Source: Myxococcales bacterium (GTDB taxonomy: Bacteria; Myxococcota_A; Polyangia; Polyangiales; JADJMO01). From it: a stretch of DNA of 64,000 nt. This document shows positions 9,004 to 18,644 of this stretch, piece after piece. Made by a program: the position numbers and the translations under genes. How positions within the stretch are numbered: position 1 is the first letter of the stretch; every line of letters begins with the position of its first letter. The DNA lies in assembly GCA_016709545.1 (NCBI GenBank), contig JADJMO010000047.1, forward strand, positions 1 to 64,000, in the 5' to 3' direction. The notes below the pieces were generated by a model that saw nothing but the letters and a program-made list of their open reading frames with translations, did not search any database and had not been told where the DNA came from.

Positions 9004-10937
9004 GCCGCGTCGATCTCCTGGCGCTCACCCCCGAGGCGCTGGTGCGACTCTCCAACGCGGGGCTGGTCAAGCGTGCGCAGAAGGAGCTGGCCGCGGGGGT
9101 CCTGCCGGCGATCGCGGAGGACGCCGATGGCACGGTGGTCGCTTCGGCAAGCGACGGCGCGACCACGCGCCTCGGGCGCGGAGTCGCTCTACAGCAGACC
9201 CACTGCACGTGCGGATCCACGCAGGTCTGCCGGCATCGGATCGCCGCCGTGCTCGCCTATCAGCATCGAAACGCGACGACCCCCGTCCACGAGCTCGTCG
9301 ATCCGACGTGGGATCCGGGGACCCTCGGCGACGAGGCCCTGCTGTCGTGTTGTGGCGCGCAGGTCGTGGCCCGCGCCGCGGCGCTGCTCGCTCGGGGAGC
9401 CGTGGCGACGACCCGTCCGGGCGCGCGCGACACCACGGGCCAGCCGATGCCACCGAGCGTCGTCCTCGGGACAGCGACGGTGCAGTTCCTCGTCCCTCAC
9501 GACCTCGCCTACGCGAAGTGCGACTGCGTGAGGGGCCAGGCGTGCGAGCACGTGGTGCTGGCGGTGCAGGCGTTCCGCGCCGCGCCGGCGGGCGGCACCG
9601 TCAACCTCGGTGGGGAGCTCCAGCAGCCGCACACGGACCCCGTCTCCCTCGGCTCGCCGATCGACGCTGCGCTCGAGTTCCTGGTGCAGTACGGGCTCGC
9701 CGCTCCAGGCGCCCCCGCCGTGCTCGAGAGGGCGCGCGGCGCGGCCGAACGGGCGGGCTCGTGGTGGATCGTGGACGGCCTCGAGAGCGTGGAGAGGCTC
9801 GCCGAGGCGTACCACGCCCAGAGCGCCCGCTTCCAGCTGTCGGAGCTCGCGCGCGAAGTCGGGGAGCTCGCCACGCGAATGCGCGCGGCCGACGCGAAGG
9901 ACCCGCCGTTGCCTCGGTCCTTCGTCCTCGGGAGCGATCGCATCGGCGAGACCGCGATGGAACAGGTTCGGCTCCTCTCGCTCGGAGCCCGGCTCGACGC
10001 CGACGGCGACCGCCGGATGGTTCGGCTCTACTTCGCCGATCCCGATACCGCGACCGTGCTCGTGCTCGACAAGAGCTGGAACGACGAGCGCCGCGTCGGC
10101 GCGGATCTGGGGGCGCTGTTCGCGTCGAGTCGCATGTCGATCACGGACCTCTCGCGTGGTGAGCTCGTGACGCGAGCGGCCCGCCGTCGGGCCAACGGCG
10201 CCCTCGACCTCGGCGCGGCCCGGGGCATGAAGTCCTCCCTGCTCCCGTCGAACATCGGCGCCACGGGCCCTTGGTCACGACTGCCCGAACCGCTCCTGGT
10301 GCGTGACCTCGCAGCCCACGCGGCGCGTCGGCGGGCCATGCCCCCCGCCTGCCTGTGCCCGCGCGGACGGGGAGCCTCGGTGGCGGTCGTGCAGATCGGC
10401 CGCGTCGTCTCGGTCGACCGCCTCGCGGATGGCCAGTCGGTCACCGGATGGGTCGAGGACACCGCCGGCCACCGCTTGATTCTCCACACCGACCATCGGC
10501 GGGTCGCGCCCGGAGCGGTCGACGCGAGCGCGGCGGCTCTGGGCGCCGGTCCGAGCCACGTCGCCGGTGAGCTGCGGCTCACGGCCGAGGGCTGGCGTAT
10601 GGCGCCGCTGTCGCTGCTGACCACCGAGCTCGTGGTGGTGGACCTCCAGCGCGCCGCCGCACACCAGGGGCCGATGCGCCTCGACGCTGGCGGCGAGCCC
10701 CGCCCGACCGCAGCGTCCCCGGCGGCTCGGCTCGCCGCGTCGACCGGCGACTACGTCGGGCGAACGCTGCTCAAGGGCGCACGCGCGACGGGTTCGCTCG
10801 CCGCATCGCTCGCCGGGGAGGCCGAGCGGCATTTCGCCCACCGGCTCGCCGCTCGATTCGCGCGCGCAGCCCATGGCGCGTCCAGTGCGGTGCTCGACCT
10901 CGCGGTGCTCCACCAGCTCGACGACGTGGTCGGCTGA
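9000..10937 (+). CDS. SWIM zinc-finger protein (YehQ-like)
   Basis: This 645-residue protein has a SWIM-type zinc finger near residues 65-80 (CTCGSTQVCRH, the CxC...CxH pattern) and a second one near 178-190 (CDCVRGQACEH). SWIM fingers bind nucleic acid or protein. The remainder is an Ala/Arg-rich region without a motif I recognise. It is the last gene of the operon: its start overlaps the VWA stop by 4 nt and the next gene begins 60 nt later. Gene order and zinc finger both match E. coli YehQ. The pairing of WGR at one end of the operon and SWIM at the other suggests a nucleic-acid-linked role (inference). Confidence 0.85.
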   Translation: MSRVDLLALTPEALVRLSNAGLVKRAQKELAAGVLPAIAEDADGTVVASASDGATTRLGRGVALQQTHCTCGSTQVCRHRIAAVLAYQHRNATTPVHELVDPTWDPGTLGDEALLSCCGAQVVARAAALLARGAVATTRPGARDTTGQPMPPSVVLGTATVQFLVPHDLAYAKCDCVRGQACEHVVLAVQAFRAAPAGGTVNLGGELQQPHTDPVSLGSPIDAALEFLVQYGLAAPGAPAVLERARGAAERAGSWWIVDGLESVERLAEAYHAQSARFQLSELAREVGELATRMRAADAKDPPLPRSFVLGSDRIGETAMEQVRLLSLGARLDADGDRRMVRLYFADPDTATVLVLDKSWNDERRVGADLGALFASSRMSITDLSRGELVTRAARRRANGALDLGAARGMKSSLLPSNIGATGPWSRLPEPLLVRDLAAHAARRRAMPPACLCPRGRGASVAVVQIGRVVSVDRLADGQSVTGWVEDTAGHRLILHTDHRRVAPGAVDASAAALGAGPSHVAGELRLTAEGWRMAPLSLLTTELVVVDLQRAAAHQGPMRLDAGGEPRPTAASPAARLAASTGDYVGRTLLKGARATGSLAASLAGEAERHFAHRLAARFARAAHGASSAVLDLAVLHQLDDVVG

Positions 10938-10997
10938 GCGAGGGCGCCTTCGCGCTTCTTCACGCACGACGTCGCTGGTCTCGGGCACACTCGCGCC

Positions 10998-11273
10998 ATG
11001 GAACCGGACTGCAAGGGCTCGCCGCTGCGTCCCGTCGTCGACCGCGCGCGCTGCGAGGGCAAGGCCGACTGCGTGCGCGTCTGCCCCTACGACGTGTTCG
11101 TCGTGCGGCGGATCGACGACGCCGACTACGCGGCGCTCGGCGCGCTCGCCAGGTTCAAGAGCCTCGTGCACGGGCGCAAGACCGCCTACACGCCGAACGA
11201 GGCCGCGTGCCAGGCGTGCGGCCTCTGCGTCCGCGAATGCCCGGAACAGGCCATCCGGCTCGTGAAGGTGTGA
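10998..11273 (+). CDS. small two-cluster ferredoxin
   Basis: This 91-residue electron carrier has a complete [4Fe-4S] motif near the C-terminus (CQACGLCVRECP) and a three-cysteine motif near the N-terminus (CEGKADCVRVCP). The first motif lacks one of the four usual cysteines, as in 7Fe-type or dicluster ferredoxins, so its cluster could be [3Fe-4S] or use a distant ligand. About 25 residues separate the two motifs. The ATG has CACACT 6 nt upstream, a weak -10-like hexamer, and no Shine-Dalgarno. No redox partner lies next to it. Confidence 0.85.
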   Translation: MEPDCKGSPLRPVVDRARCEGKADCVRVCPYDVFVVRRIDDADYAALGALARFKSLVHGRKTAYTPNEAACQACGLCVRECPEQAIRLVKV

Positions 11274-11376
11274 ACCGCGGCTCGTGCCAGCTTGTGTCAG
11301 CGGCCCACGATTCGAGCTGGATCCACGCTGTTCCGGGCAGAACGCGCGATGGCACGAGTGCTGCTTTGGCAGGAGC

Positions 11377-11869
11377 ATGCGAACCATCCTCTTCGGGTTG
11401 CTGTGCGCGCTCGGCGCGTGCGGCGGCACCATGACCCCGGACGCCGAGGGTGCAGTGGAGACCGGCGGCGAGACCAGCGCCGAGACCGGCAAGCCCCCCG
11501 ACCTCGAGCCTCTGTTGCCCTATCAGTCCAGCCCCCGCGTGCTGCATGGCCTTCGGCGGCTCGGACGCGAGCTGTCGCGGTCGCGCGCTCGGCACCACGG
11601 ACGTCTGCGACAACCTCCCCGAACCTGGCGATCCACGCTGGCAGCGGCTGACCGACGCCAACGGCTGCCCCTACTGGCACGCGCCCAAGGAGATCGCGAT
11701 CGGCTGCAAGCCCGGCGGGCCCCCGCCCCCGCCACCCGACGCGACGTGCACCTGGACCGACGACGCCGGCGTCCACACCGAGACCTGCGCGCGCTCGTAC
11801 GGCTGCTGCGCGGCCAGCTCGACCGGGAGCCGGTGCGTGCCGCGCGGCGCCGGAACCCCCTGCTTCTGA
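11377..11869 (+). CDS. Cys-rich lipoprotein, frame broken once
   Basis: The N-terminus is a lipoprotein signal with lipobox LGAC (Cys14). A short Glu/Thr-rich linker leads to a Cys-rich C-terminal part (SYGCCAASS, GAGTPCF end). The frame breaks at C6 11494-11499; dropping one C joins ETGKPP to the Cys-rich frame, giving 163 residues. A good AGGAG Shine-Dalgarno lies just before the ATG. A sequence resembling a sigma-54 promoter, TGGCACGAGTGCTGCT, sits at 11350-11365. It converges on the aldo/keto reductase gene with a 4-base gap. Function unknown; presumably surface-attached and disulphide-bonded. Confidence 0.65.
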
Positions 11870-11873
11870 GCGG

Positions 11874-12899
<1,026 letters not shown>

Positions 12900-12940
12900 G
12901 TCGAATCTCCTCGGGTTTGGCAGCGGACCCTACCACCTGC

Positions 12941-12952
12941 GATACTGCCGCG
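12941..12952 (+). promoter_or_regulatory. -10-like element GATACT, leaderless start
   Basis: GATACT lies 6 nt before the ATG at 12953 with no Shine-Dalgarno. The same GATACT-N6 arrangement precedes the dual-kinase start at 43352. Confidence 0.4.
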
Positions 12953-13702
12953 ATGGGCCGCCGCACCTTCGTCGTAGGCGACATCCACGGCGATCTCGAC
13001 GCCCTTCGCAAGCTCGTCGGCAAGATGCCCACGCTCGAGCCCACGGACACGCTCGTGTTCCTGGGTGATTACGTCGATCGCGGCCCCCACTCGGCCGAGG
13101 TGGTCGAGGTCGTCCGTGGGTTCCAGCGCGACGCGGGGTTCGAGGTCGTGTGCCTCCGCGGCAACCACGAGGACGCCTGGCTCCGCGTGCTCGACCGTCG
13201 CTGGGACGAGTTCGTGTTCCCCCCGGGCAACGGCTGCCTCGCGACGATGCGCAGCTACACCGGCGGTCCGCACCCGGAGCCCGGCACGCTGTTCACGCCG
13301 GAGGAGCAGGAGGGCCTGTTCAGCGGCGCCTTCTTCCCCCGCGGACGTGGTCGCGTGGTTCGAGAGCCTGCCGCTGTTCCACGAGGACGAGCACGGGATC
13401 TACGTGCACGCGGGCCTCGTGGAGACCAGGGGCGGTTCCTCCACCCGAGCGAGATCGTGCCGCCGCACGCCATGTTGTGGACACGCACCAAGTCGTTCTT
13501 CACCGACTACCGCGGCAAGCGCGTCGTGGTGGGGCACACCGTCACCGACTGCCTGCCGGCCGACCTCTCGACCCACACCCCGGCCGATCCCACGGACTTC
13601 TGGGCGGGAGAGTGCGTGGTCGCGATCGACACGGGCGCCGGCAAGGACGGCTTTCTCACCGCCATCGAGCTGCCCGCTCTGCGGGTATGGGAGTCACGCT
13701 GA
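12953..13702 (+). CDS. PPP-type metallophosphoesterase, two offsetting indels
   Basis: The metal-binding signatures of Ser/Thr phosphoprotein phosphatases and ApaH are clear: VGDIHGD, GDYVDRGP, LRGNHED and later VVVGHT. The middle is out of frame. One extra C in CCCCC 13336-13340 and one missing G at GGGG 13429-13432 offset each other, and correction restores FFPADVVAWFE and FLHPSEIV. The corrected protein is 249 residues. In a kinase-rich genome it could be a phosphoprotein phosphatase; a nucleotide substrate is the alternative. I chose the ATG at 12953, where the fold begins, rather than an in-frame start 36 nt upstream. Confidence 0.8.
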   Translation: MGRRTFVVGDIHGDLDALRKLVGKMPTLEPTDTLVFLGDYVDRGPHSAEVVEVVRGFQRDAGFEVVCLRGNHEDAWLRVLDRRWDEFVFPPGNGCLATMRSYTGGPHPEPGTLFTPEEQEGLFSGAFFPRGRGRVVREPAAVPRGRARDLRARGPRGDQGRFLHPSEIVPPHAMLWTRTKSFFTDYRGKRVVVGHTVTDCLPADLSTHTPADPTDFWAGECVVAIDTGAGKDGFLTAIELPALRVWESR

Positions 13703-13703
13703 C

Positions 13704-14168
13704 ATGCGCCCCCTCGCCTTCCTCGCGGTCTTGCTCGCGGCGTGCGTCGAGGAGCCCGTCGCGCGCGCCCCGAGCGGGCCGTTCACGGCCTCCGCCGAGA
13801 TCGCGGTGCAGAACCGCATGTCCACCGCGTTCCGGCTCCGCAAGCTCAGCGTGGTGCTCGACGGCGCGCCGCTCACCGACACGAGCGACGAGGCCTTGCT
13901 CGGCCTCGCGACGATCGAGCTCGGCGCCCGCCCCCTGCAGGCCGGCGACCATCCGGTGGTGTTCCACCTGGTCTTCCAGGGCAACGGCAGCGGCGTCTTC
14001 GCCTACCTCCGCAACTACTCGTTCGACGTGCACTCCGACCAGAAGCTCCACGTCGAGCCGGGGGCACGGCTGCGGTTCGTCGGCGAGGCTTACGAACGGG
14101 GCAGCGCGACCACACCGATCGAGGAGCGGCCCGCGCTCCGCTGCACGACGACGACCCTCGGCAGCTGA
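13704..14168 (+). CDS. small lipoprotein, unknown function
   Basis: This 154-residue protein has a lipobox LLAAC (Cys14) and a beta-rich body, including FHLVFQGNGSGVFAYLRNYS. There are no catalytic motifs. It begins one base after the phosphatase stop, so the two are co-transcribed. The body looks like a small beta-sandwich or a chaperone-like envelope protein, but I do not recognise the family. Confidence 0.7.
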   Translation: MRPLAFLAVLLAACVEEPVARAPSGPFTASAEIAVQNRMSTAFRLRKLSVVLDGAPLTDTSDEALLGLATIELGARPLQAGDHPVVFHLVFQGNGSGVFAYLRNYSFDVHSDQKLHVEPGARLRFVGEAYERGSATTPIEERPALRCTTTTLGS

Positions 14169-14199
14169 AGAAACCCCGCACGATCGCCGCTCGCCGGGG

Positions 14200-14213
14200 T
14201 AGTCTGCTCGCCC
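14200..14213 (+). promoter_or_regulatory. -10-like element TAGTCT, leaderless start
   Basis: TAGTCT lies 8 nt before the ATG at 14214; no Shine-Dalgarno is seen. Confidence 0.45.
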
Positions 14214-14732
14214 ATGAAGATCACCGCGGGAAGCATCGTCCGGGTCGAGTTCGAGCTGCGGGTCAAGGGCGGCGACGTCATCGAGTCGTCGGCCAAGTCG
14301 GGGCCGGTGCAGTACGTCCACGGCGAGGGCAAGCTCCTGCCGGCGCTCGAGAAGCGGCTCGAGGGCCTCTCGGCTGGTCAGTCGCTGGAGGGCGAGATCC
14401 CGGCCGCCGAGGTCATCCCCCCCGAGGACACGCTGCCGACGCGCAACATCCCGCGCGCCGAGTTCCCGAAGGACGTGGCCGTCGAGAAGGGCGCCATGTT
14501 CGAGGCGCACAACGTCGCGGGCGCCGTGATCAACCTGAAGGTCATCGCCATCGACGACAAGCACGTCACCGTGCGGCTCCTGCCGCCGCTCGCCGGCAAG
14601 GACCTCGTCTTCAAGGTGAAGGTCGTGATGATCGAGGACCCGGTCAGCCACCTCCGCGAGGTCGTGCTCAAGCACCCGCCGCCGCTCCCGGCGGAGGCGC
14701 TCAAGATCGAGCTCGAGCCGGTCGACGACTGA
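14214..14732 (+). CDS. FKBP-type peptidyl-prolyl isomerase, SlyD-like
   Basis: This 172-residue protein has the SlyD/FkpA-like pattern: FELRVKGGDVIESS, then VQYVHGEGKLLPALEKRLEG, followed by an insert-in-flap region (about 75-125) and the return strand VFKVKVVMIED. It should catalyse prolyl cis-trans isomerisation and act as a folding chaperone in the cytoplasm. It lacks the His-rich metal-binding tail of E. coli SlyD. It converges on the beta-helix lipoprotein gene with only 4 bases between stops. Confidence 0.88.
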   Translation: MKITAGSIVRVEFELRVKGGDVIESSAKSGPVQYVHGEGKLLPALEKRLEGLSAGQSLEGEIPAAEVIPPEDTLPTRNIPRAEFPKDVAVEKGAMFEAHNVAGAVINLKVIAIDDKHVTVRLLPPLAGKDLVFKVKVVMIEDPVSHLREVVLKHPPPLPAEALKIELEPVDD

Positions 14733-14736
14733 CGGC

Positions 14737-16557
14737 CTAGGGCGGCTTGGGCACCGTCAACGGGGTCAGGTTGCTCTGACGGACGACGCAGCGCGGCTCC
14801 ACGGCGCCGCAGCCGCAGTGGTTGTCGCCGCCGTCGCTGAACGTGAACGGCGCGTTGCCCGTGCCCCCGAAGACGTCCACGAACGCGGTCTCGGCGTCGA
14901 GGTCGAACTCGCTGCAGGCCAGCACCGAGCTCGACAGCGAGAGGGTCGAGCCGAACACGCTGAGGCCGGCGCGCGCGGCGTGGACCACGTGCAGGCGGCG
15001 CACGGTGGCGGTCGAAGGGAGCGGGACGCCGCTCGACCTGATCGCGCTGATCGCCATCCCATCTCCGTAGGCGCCGTCCGAGCGGGGCAGGATGCCCTCG
15101 ACGAACACGTTCTCGACGGTCGCGTCGGCGCCGCTCAGGAAGGCCCCGGCGTAGTGGCAGCCGCGGATCACCGAGGTGCGGAGCGCGAGGCTGGCGCGCC
15201 CCGCGGTCGCCCCGAACGCGCCGACGCCGAACCCGAAGGTGTGGTCGAACCCCCGCTCGCGCACGTCGCGGACCAGCAGGTCGTCGAGCGAGACCTGGCC
15301 GTCGTAGCCCCACACCCCGTACGACTCGACCCCCTCGACGAGGGAGGCGCGCACGGCCAGCGCACCGGTCAGGGAGAACACCCCGCCGTTCGCCCCCTCG
15401 ACGTCGCGCACCACCGTGTGCTCGATCTGCGCGTCCACGAGGCTCAGGCGGATGGCCGCGCCGCCGCGCGCGCCGCTGACGAGCGAACGACGCAGCGCGA
15501 ACGGCTTGTACGGCGGCGTGGAGCTCCCGCCGTTGACGTCGAGCGCGCCGGCCGACACCGAGGACGGTGACACCGCGTCGCGGATCACGCTGTCCTCGAT
15601 CACGAGGTCGGCCTGGTCGCCGCGGATGCCGATCCCCTGGAACCGCTCGAAGAGGGAGCCGCGAACGGTGGCGCTGCTCTTGCCGAGCGCCGAGAGGAGC
15701 TGGCCGCCCCCCGAGCTGCCGAGGAGCGCGTCGCGGACGACCACTTGCTCGATCGTCGCCGCGGCGTCGATGAGCACGATGCCGACGTCGACGTTGCGCT
15801 CGAGGAGCGCGCCGCGCACGGTGGCCTCGGCGCCGAGGCCGATCTGCACGCCGTCGAAGCCCGAGTCGTGGACCCAGAGCCGATCGAGCAGCACGCCCTT
15901 CGCGGACAGGACCCGCACCATGCTCCCCTTGGTCGCGAGCGTGTGCACCTCGCCCGTCGCCCGCAGCTCGAGGGCGGGCTTCTTGGGGTCGAGCGCGGCG
16001 ATCTCGACCAGCTTCGGGCACCGGCCGTGGAGCTTCACCGATCGCGTGACGGTGACGTTCTCGGCGTAGGTCCCCGCGGCGACCGCGACGACGGCGCTGT
16101 TCGGCGCCGCGTCCACCCCGGCCTGGATCGTGGTGAACGGCTTTTCCCGCGATCCCGTCGAACCTCCGCCGGCGTAGGCCGCATCTACATAGACTGTCGA
16201 TGCATCGGTCGGCGCGGCGCCGTACGGGTCGGTCCCGCAATCGGCGACCTCCCGGCAGACGGCGTCGCCCGGGACCGCGAGGAGCCCCGAGGGGCACGGC
16301 GTCGCGGGCAGGATCGGCGCGCACCCGGCGCGACCGTCGCTCGTGAACCCCTTGCCGCACGCCCCAGGCGGCACGCCGACCGGGCGACAGCCGCCCCCCT
16401 GCAGCGGGAGCTCGGCGTCGCCGCACGCGTCGAAGTGCGGGACACACTGGTCGCCGCTGCGATCGAGTTCCGCCGTGCACGGCACCGGCTCGACACTCGA
16501 CGAGCACGCGAGCCCGCCGAGGACGAGGACGAGCACGAGGCGGCGCACTGCAGGCAT
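14737..16557 (-). CDS. right-handed beta-helix lipoprotein
   Basis: This 606-residue protein has a lipobox GGLAC near residue 17 and a Cys-rich N-terminal region. From about 135 it has the signature of surface beta-helix (DUF1565/parallel beta-helix) proteins: REKPFTTIQAGVDAAP followed by repeated short strands such as VVVRDALLG, SVIRDAV and TVVRDVEG. These folds bind or cleave polysaccharide, or act as adhesins; I see no catalytic triad. An ATG at 16584 is in frame, but the one at 16557 places the hydrophobic signal correctly. It lies just downstream of the esterase gene on the same strand, so co-transcription is likely. Confidence 0.8.
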   Translation of the reverse strand: MPAVRRLVLVLVLGGLACSSSVEPVPCTAELDRSGDQCVPHFDACGDAELPLQGGGCRPVGVPPGACGKGFTSDGRAGCAPILPATPCPSGLLAVPGDAVCREVADCGTDPYGAAPTDASTVYVDAAYAGGGSTGSREKPFTTIQAGVDAAPNSAVVAVAAGTYAENVTVTRSVKLHGRCPKLVEIAALDPKKPALELRATGEVHTLATKGSMVRVLSAKGVLLDRLWVHDSGFDGVQIGLGAEATVRGALLERNVDVGIVLIDAAATIEQVVVRDALLGSSGGGQLLSALGKSSATVRGSLFERFQGIGIRGDQADLVIEDSVIRDAVSPSSVSAGALDVNGGSSTPPYKPFALRRSLVSGARGGAAIRLSLVDAQIEHTVVRDVEGANGGVFSLTGALAVRASLVEGVESYGVWGYDGQVSLDDLLVRDVRERGFDHTFGFGVGAFGATAGRASLALRTSVIRGCHYAGAFLSGADATVENVFVEGILPRSDGAYGDGMAISAIRSSGVPLPSTATVRRLHVVHAARAGLSVFGSTLSLSSSVLACSEFDLDAETAFVDVFGGTGNAPFTFSDGGDNHCGCGAVEPRCVVRQSNLTPLTVPKPP

Positions 16558-16587
16558 CGGACCCGCGAGCGCGCGGTTCGTCAACGC

Positions 16588-17499
16588 TCACCGACGTGGG
16601 TGGGTCTCGAAGAAGGCGAGCACGATCTCGCCCCACGCGAACGCGTTCGGCGCCGCGCACCCGAACGGCAGGAGCTGGTCGGGCTCGAGCCCGGCGTCCT
16701 TGCTGCCGGGGAAGCAGTGTCCGCCGAGGTCGGCCTTGTACGGGGAGGCGTAGTGGTGGTCGACGAACACGAACTCGGTCCCCGCCGCACTCTCGTAGAC
16801 CGTGCGGCGCGCATGGGCGTCGAGCGCTTCGCTCTGTCGCTCGTGCATGCCCCACGCCTTGACGACCGCGGCGCGGCGCTCGCTCGCCGCGTAGAACGGC
16901 ACGAGGAGGTCGCTGTGGCCGTGCAGGAAGAGGATCGGGACCTCGCGGGCGGGGAGCTCCTTGCCGACGAACGAACAGCCGGCGGTGCCCGCCGCGGGCG
17001 CCACCGACGCGAACACCTCGGCGTGGCCGCAGAGGAGCTTCCAGGTCACCATCGCGCCCATCGAGAACCCCGTCGCGTGGACGCGCGCCCGGTCGATGCC
17101 GAGGCGCGCGATCGCGGCCTGCACGAACGCGAAGACGTGCTCGTCGTCCCCACGCGCCCAGACCGGCCAGCGTGGGTTCGGCAGATCGAGGCCGCGGTCC
17201 TTGCTCGCCGGCCGCGCGGTCGGCTGGACGACGACGTAGCCCCGCGGGGGCGCGAGGGCGCGCAGGTGGGTGTTCTCGTCCTCCATCTTGCCGGTCATCG
17301 AGAGGCCGGGGACATCCAGGACGAGCCCACACCCGGCGGGTGGGCACGCGGCGGGGATGGTCACGTCGAAGCGCAGGCCACGGCACGTCGTGACGTGCGT
17401 GCCTGCGCCGGTCGGCACCACGCACGCCTCGGCGAAGGGCGCCGTCACCCTGGGCGCACCGCAGGCGGTGAAGGCGAGCGCGAGGAGAGCGAGCCGCAC
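16588..17499 (-). CDS. secreted esterase, LpqC/PHB-depolymerase-like
   Basis: This 303-residue alpha/beta hydrolase has a lipoprotein signal (lipobox FTAC) and the nucleophile elbow GFSMG. The acid and His are probably in the HGHSDLLVPF and VDHHYASP regions. The layout (VLDVPGLSMTG, VVVQPTA, ARVHATGFSMGAMV) is that of the LpqC/PHB-depolymerase/feruloyl-esterase group, which cleave polyester or carbohydrate-ester bonds outside the cell. The start is GTG 17499 with TATCGT 6 nt upstream. It is divergent from another hydrolase lipoprotein across a 98-bp gap holding an 8-bp-arm palindrome. Confidence 0.82.
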   Translation of the reverse strand: MRLALLALAFTACGAPRVTAPFAEACVVPTGAGTHVTTCRGLRFDVTIPAACPPAGCGLVLDVPGLSMTGKMEDENTHLRALAPPRGYVVVQPTARPASKDRGLDLPNPRWPVWARGDDEHVFAFVQAAIARLGIDRARVHATGFSMGAMVTWKLLCGHAEVFASVAPAAGTAGCSFVGKELPAREVPILFLHGHSDLLVPFYAASERRAAVVKAWGMHERQSEALDAHARRTVYESAAGTEFVFVDHHYASPYKADLGGHCFPGSKDAGLEPDQLLPFGCAAPNAFAWGEIVLAFFETHPRR

Positions 17500-17511
17500 G
17501 GCGCGACGATA
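17500..17511 (-). promoter_or_regulatory. -10-like element TATCGT, leaderless start
   Basis: TATCGT lies 6 nt before the GTG start at 17499 on the minus strand; no Shine-Dalgarno is seen. Confidence 0.45.
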
Positions 17512-17525
17512 GCGATCGGTCGCGC

Positions 17526-17544
17526 CGTATTCGACCCGAATACG
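17526..17544. promoter_or_regulatory. palindromic operator between divergent hydrolase genes
   Basis: CGTATTCG-ACC-CGAATACG is a perfect inverted repeat with 8-bp arms and a 3-nt spacer, AT-rich against a very GC-rich background. It lies between the -10-like elements of the two divergent hydrolase genes (17506-17511 and 17586-17591). That position suits a dimeric regulator controlling both. No regulator gene lies next to it. Confidence 0.55.
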
Positions 17545-17585
17545 AAAACCCGGGGCCGCGGCTTGGGCGGCGCAGTGGGGCGACG

Positions 17586-17597
17586 TACCGTGGGTGC
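17586..17597 (+). promoter_or_regulatory. -10-like element TACCGT, leaderless start
   Basis: TACCGT lies 6 nt before the ATG at 17598, with TTGGGC 17 nt further upstream as a possible -35. Confidence 0.5.
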
Positions 17598-18644
17598 ATG
17601 CGACGACTCCTCCTCGGCTTGCTCCTCGGCTGCGGCGCGTCCACCTCCACCGAGGTCGCCGACACGGGCGCGGTGGACGACGCGGCGGTCGATGCGATCG
17701 CCGAGACGACGCCCGACGCGGTCGATCCCGAGACGACGAGCGACGCCCCCAGCGACGCGAGCAAGACGCTGCGCCCCTGCCCCACCACCGGCAAGGGCGC
17801 GGTCGCGGGCGACGCGTGCTTCCTCTTGACCCCCGCGGAGGCGGGGCTGCCCGCGGGTGGCGTCAACGCGACCGTGGACCAGTACGCGCTCCGCCCGACC
17901 AGCGGTGCGCGCGGCAAGCTGGTGGTGTTCTTCAACGGCAGCGGCGGCAGCCCGCTCGCCGGGACGCGCGGCTCGGCGACGACGAACTTCTACGCGACCG
18001 CGCGCGCCGCGGGGCTCCACGTCGTCGCGCTCAGCTACCGCAGCGACGACGCGATCGGCACCCTCTGCAAGGGAGAAGACGCCTGCTTCCTGCCCACGCG
18101 TCGCACGGTGATGACCGGCGTCCACGAGGCGGGCGCAGCGCCGTCGCTCGCCGGGATCGCCGTGCACGAGGGCGCCCTCGCCCGCCTGATCAACGCGCTC
18201 GCAGCGCTGTCTGCGCGCGACCCGAGCGGCGGCTGGGGCGCGTTCGTGGACCTCGGCGCGCTGCCGGTCGACCGGGTCAAGTGGCCGCTCGTGATGGCGG
18301 CCGGGCACTCGCAGGGCGGCGGGCACGCGGCTTTGATCGGCAAGATGTTCGCGGTCGACCGCGTCGTCGCACTGAGCTCGCCGTGCGACCAGACCACGAC
18401 CGGGCCGGCCTCGTGGCTCGACGTCGGCAAGACTCCGTACGCGACCTCGCCCGCAGCGGTGTTCCACGGCCTCGGCGCGCCCGGCGACGCGATCTGCTCG
18501 GGCTACCCGGCGATCTGGGAGAGCCTCGGGATCGCCGCCGCGCGCCGCCACGCCGACGCGACGGTGTGCGCCGGCGCGACGCCCCACAGCGCTTCCGTCG
18601 AGTGCGTGGAGAACGCACCGACGTGGACGAAGATGCTGGAGTGA
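17598..18644 (+). CDS. alpha/beta hydrolase lipoprotein
   Basis: This 348-residue protein has a lipobox LLGC (about Cys12), then an Asp/Thr/Ala linker typical of surface lipoproteins here. The hydrolase core follows, with strand LVVFFNGSGGSP (oxyanion region), nucleophile elbow GHSQGG, and a late His in ATPHSAS. It is probably an extracytoplasmic esterase or lipase; substrate unknown. The stop codon TGA abuts the stop of the convergent PhyH gene with no gap. It shares a bidirectional promoter region with the esterase at 16588-17499. Confidence 0.78.
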   Translation: MRRLLLGLLLGCGASTSTEVADTGAVDDAAVDAIAETTPDAVDPETTSDAPSDASKTLRPCPTTGKGAVAGDACFLLTPAEAGLPAGGVNATVDQYALRPTSGARGKLVVFFNGSGGSPLAGTRGSATTNFYATARAAGLHVVALSYRSDDAIGTLCKGEDACFLPTRRTVMTGVHEAGAAPSLAGIAVHEGALARLINALAALSARDPSGGWGAFVDLGALPVDRVKWPLVMAAGHSQGGGHAALIGKMFAVDRVVALSSPCDQTTTGPASWLDVGKTPYATSPAAVFHGLGAPGDAICSGYPAIWESLGIAAARRHADATVCAGATPHSASVECVENAPTWTKMLE

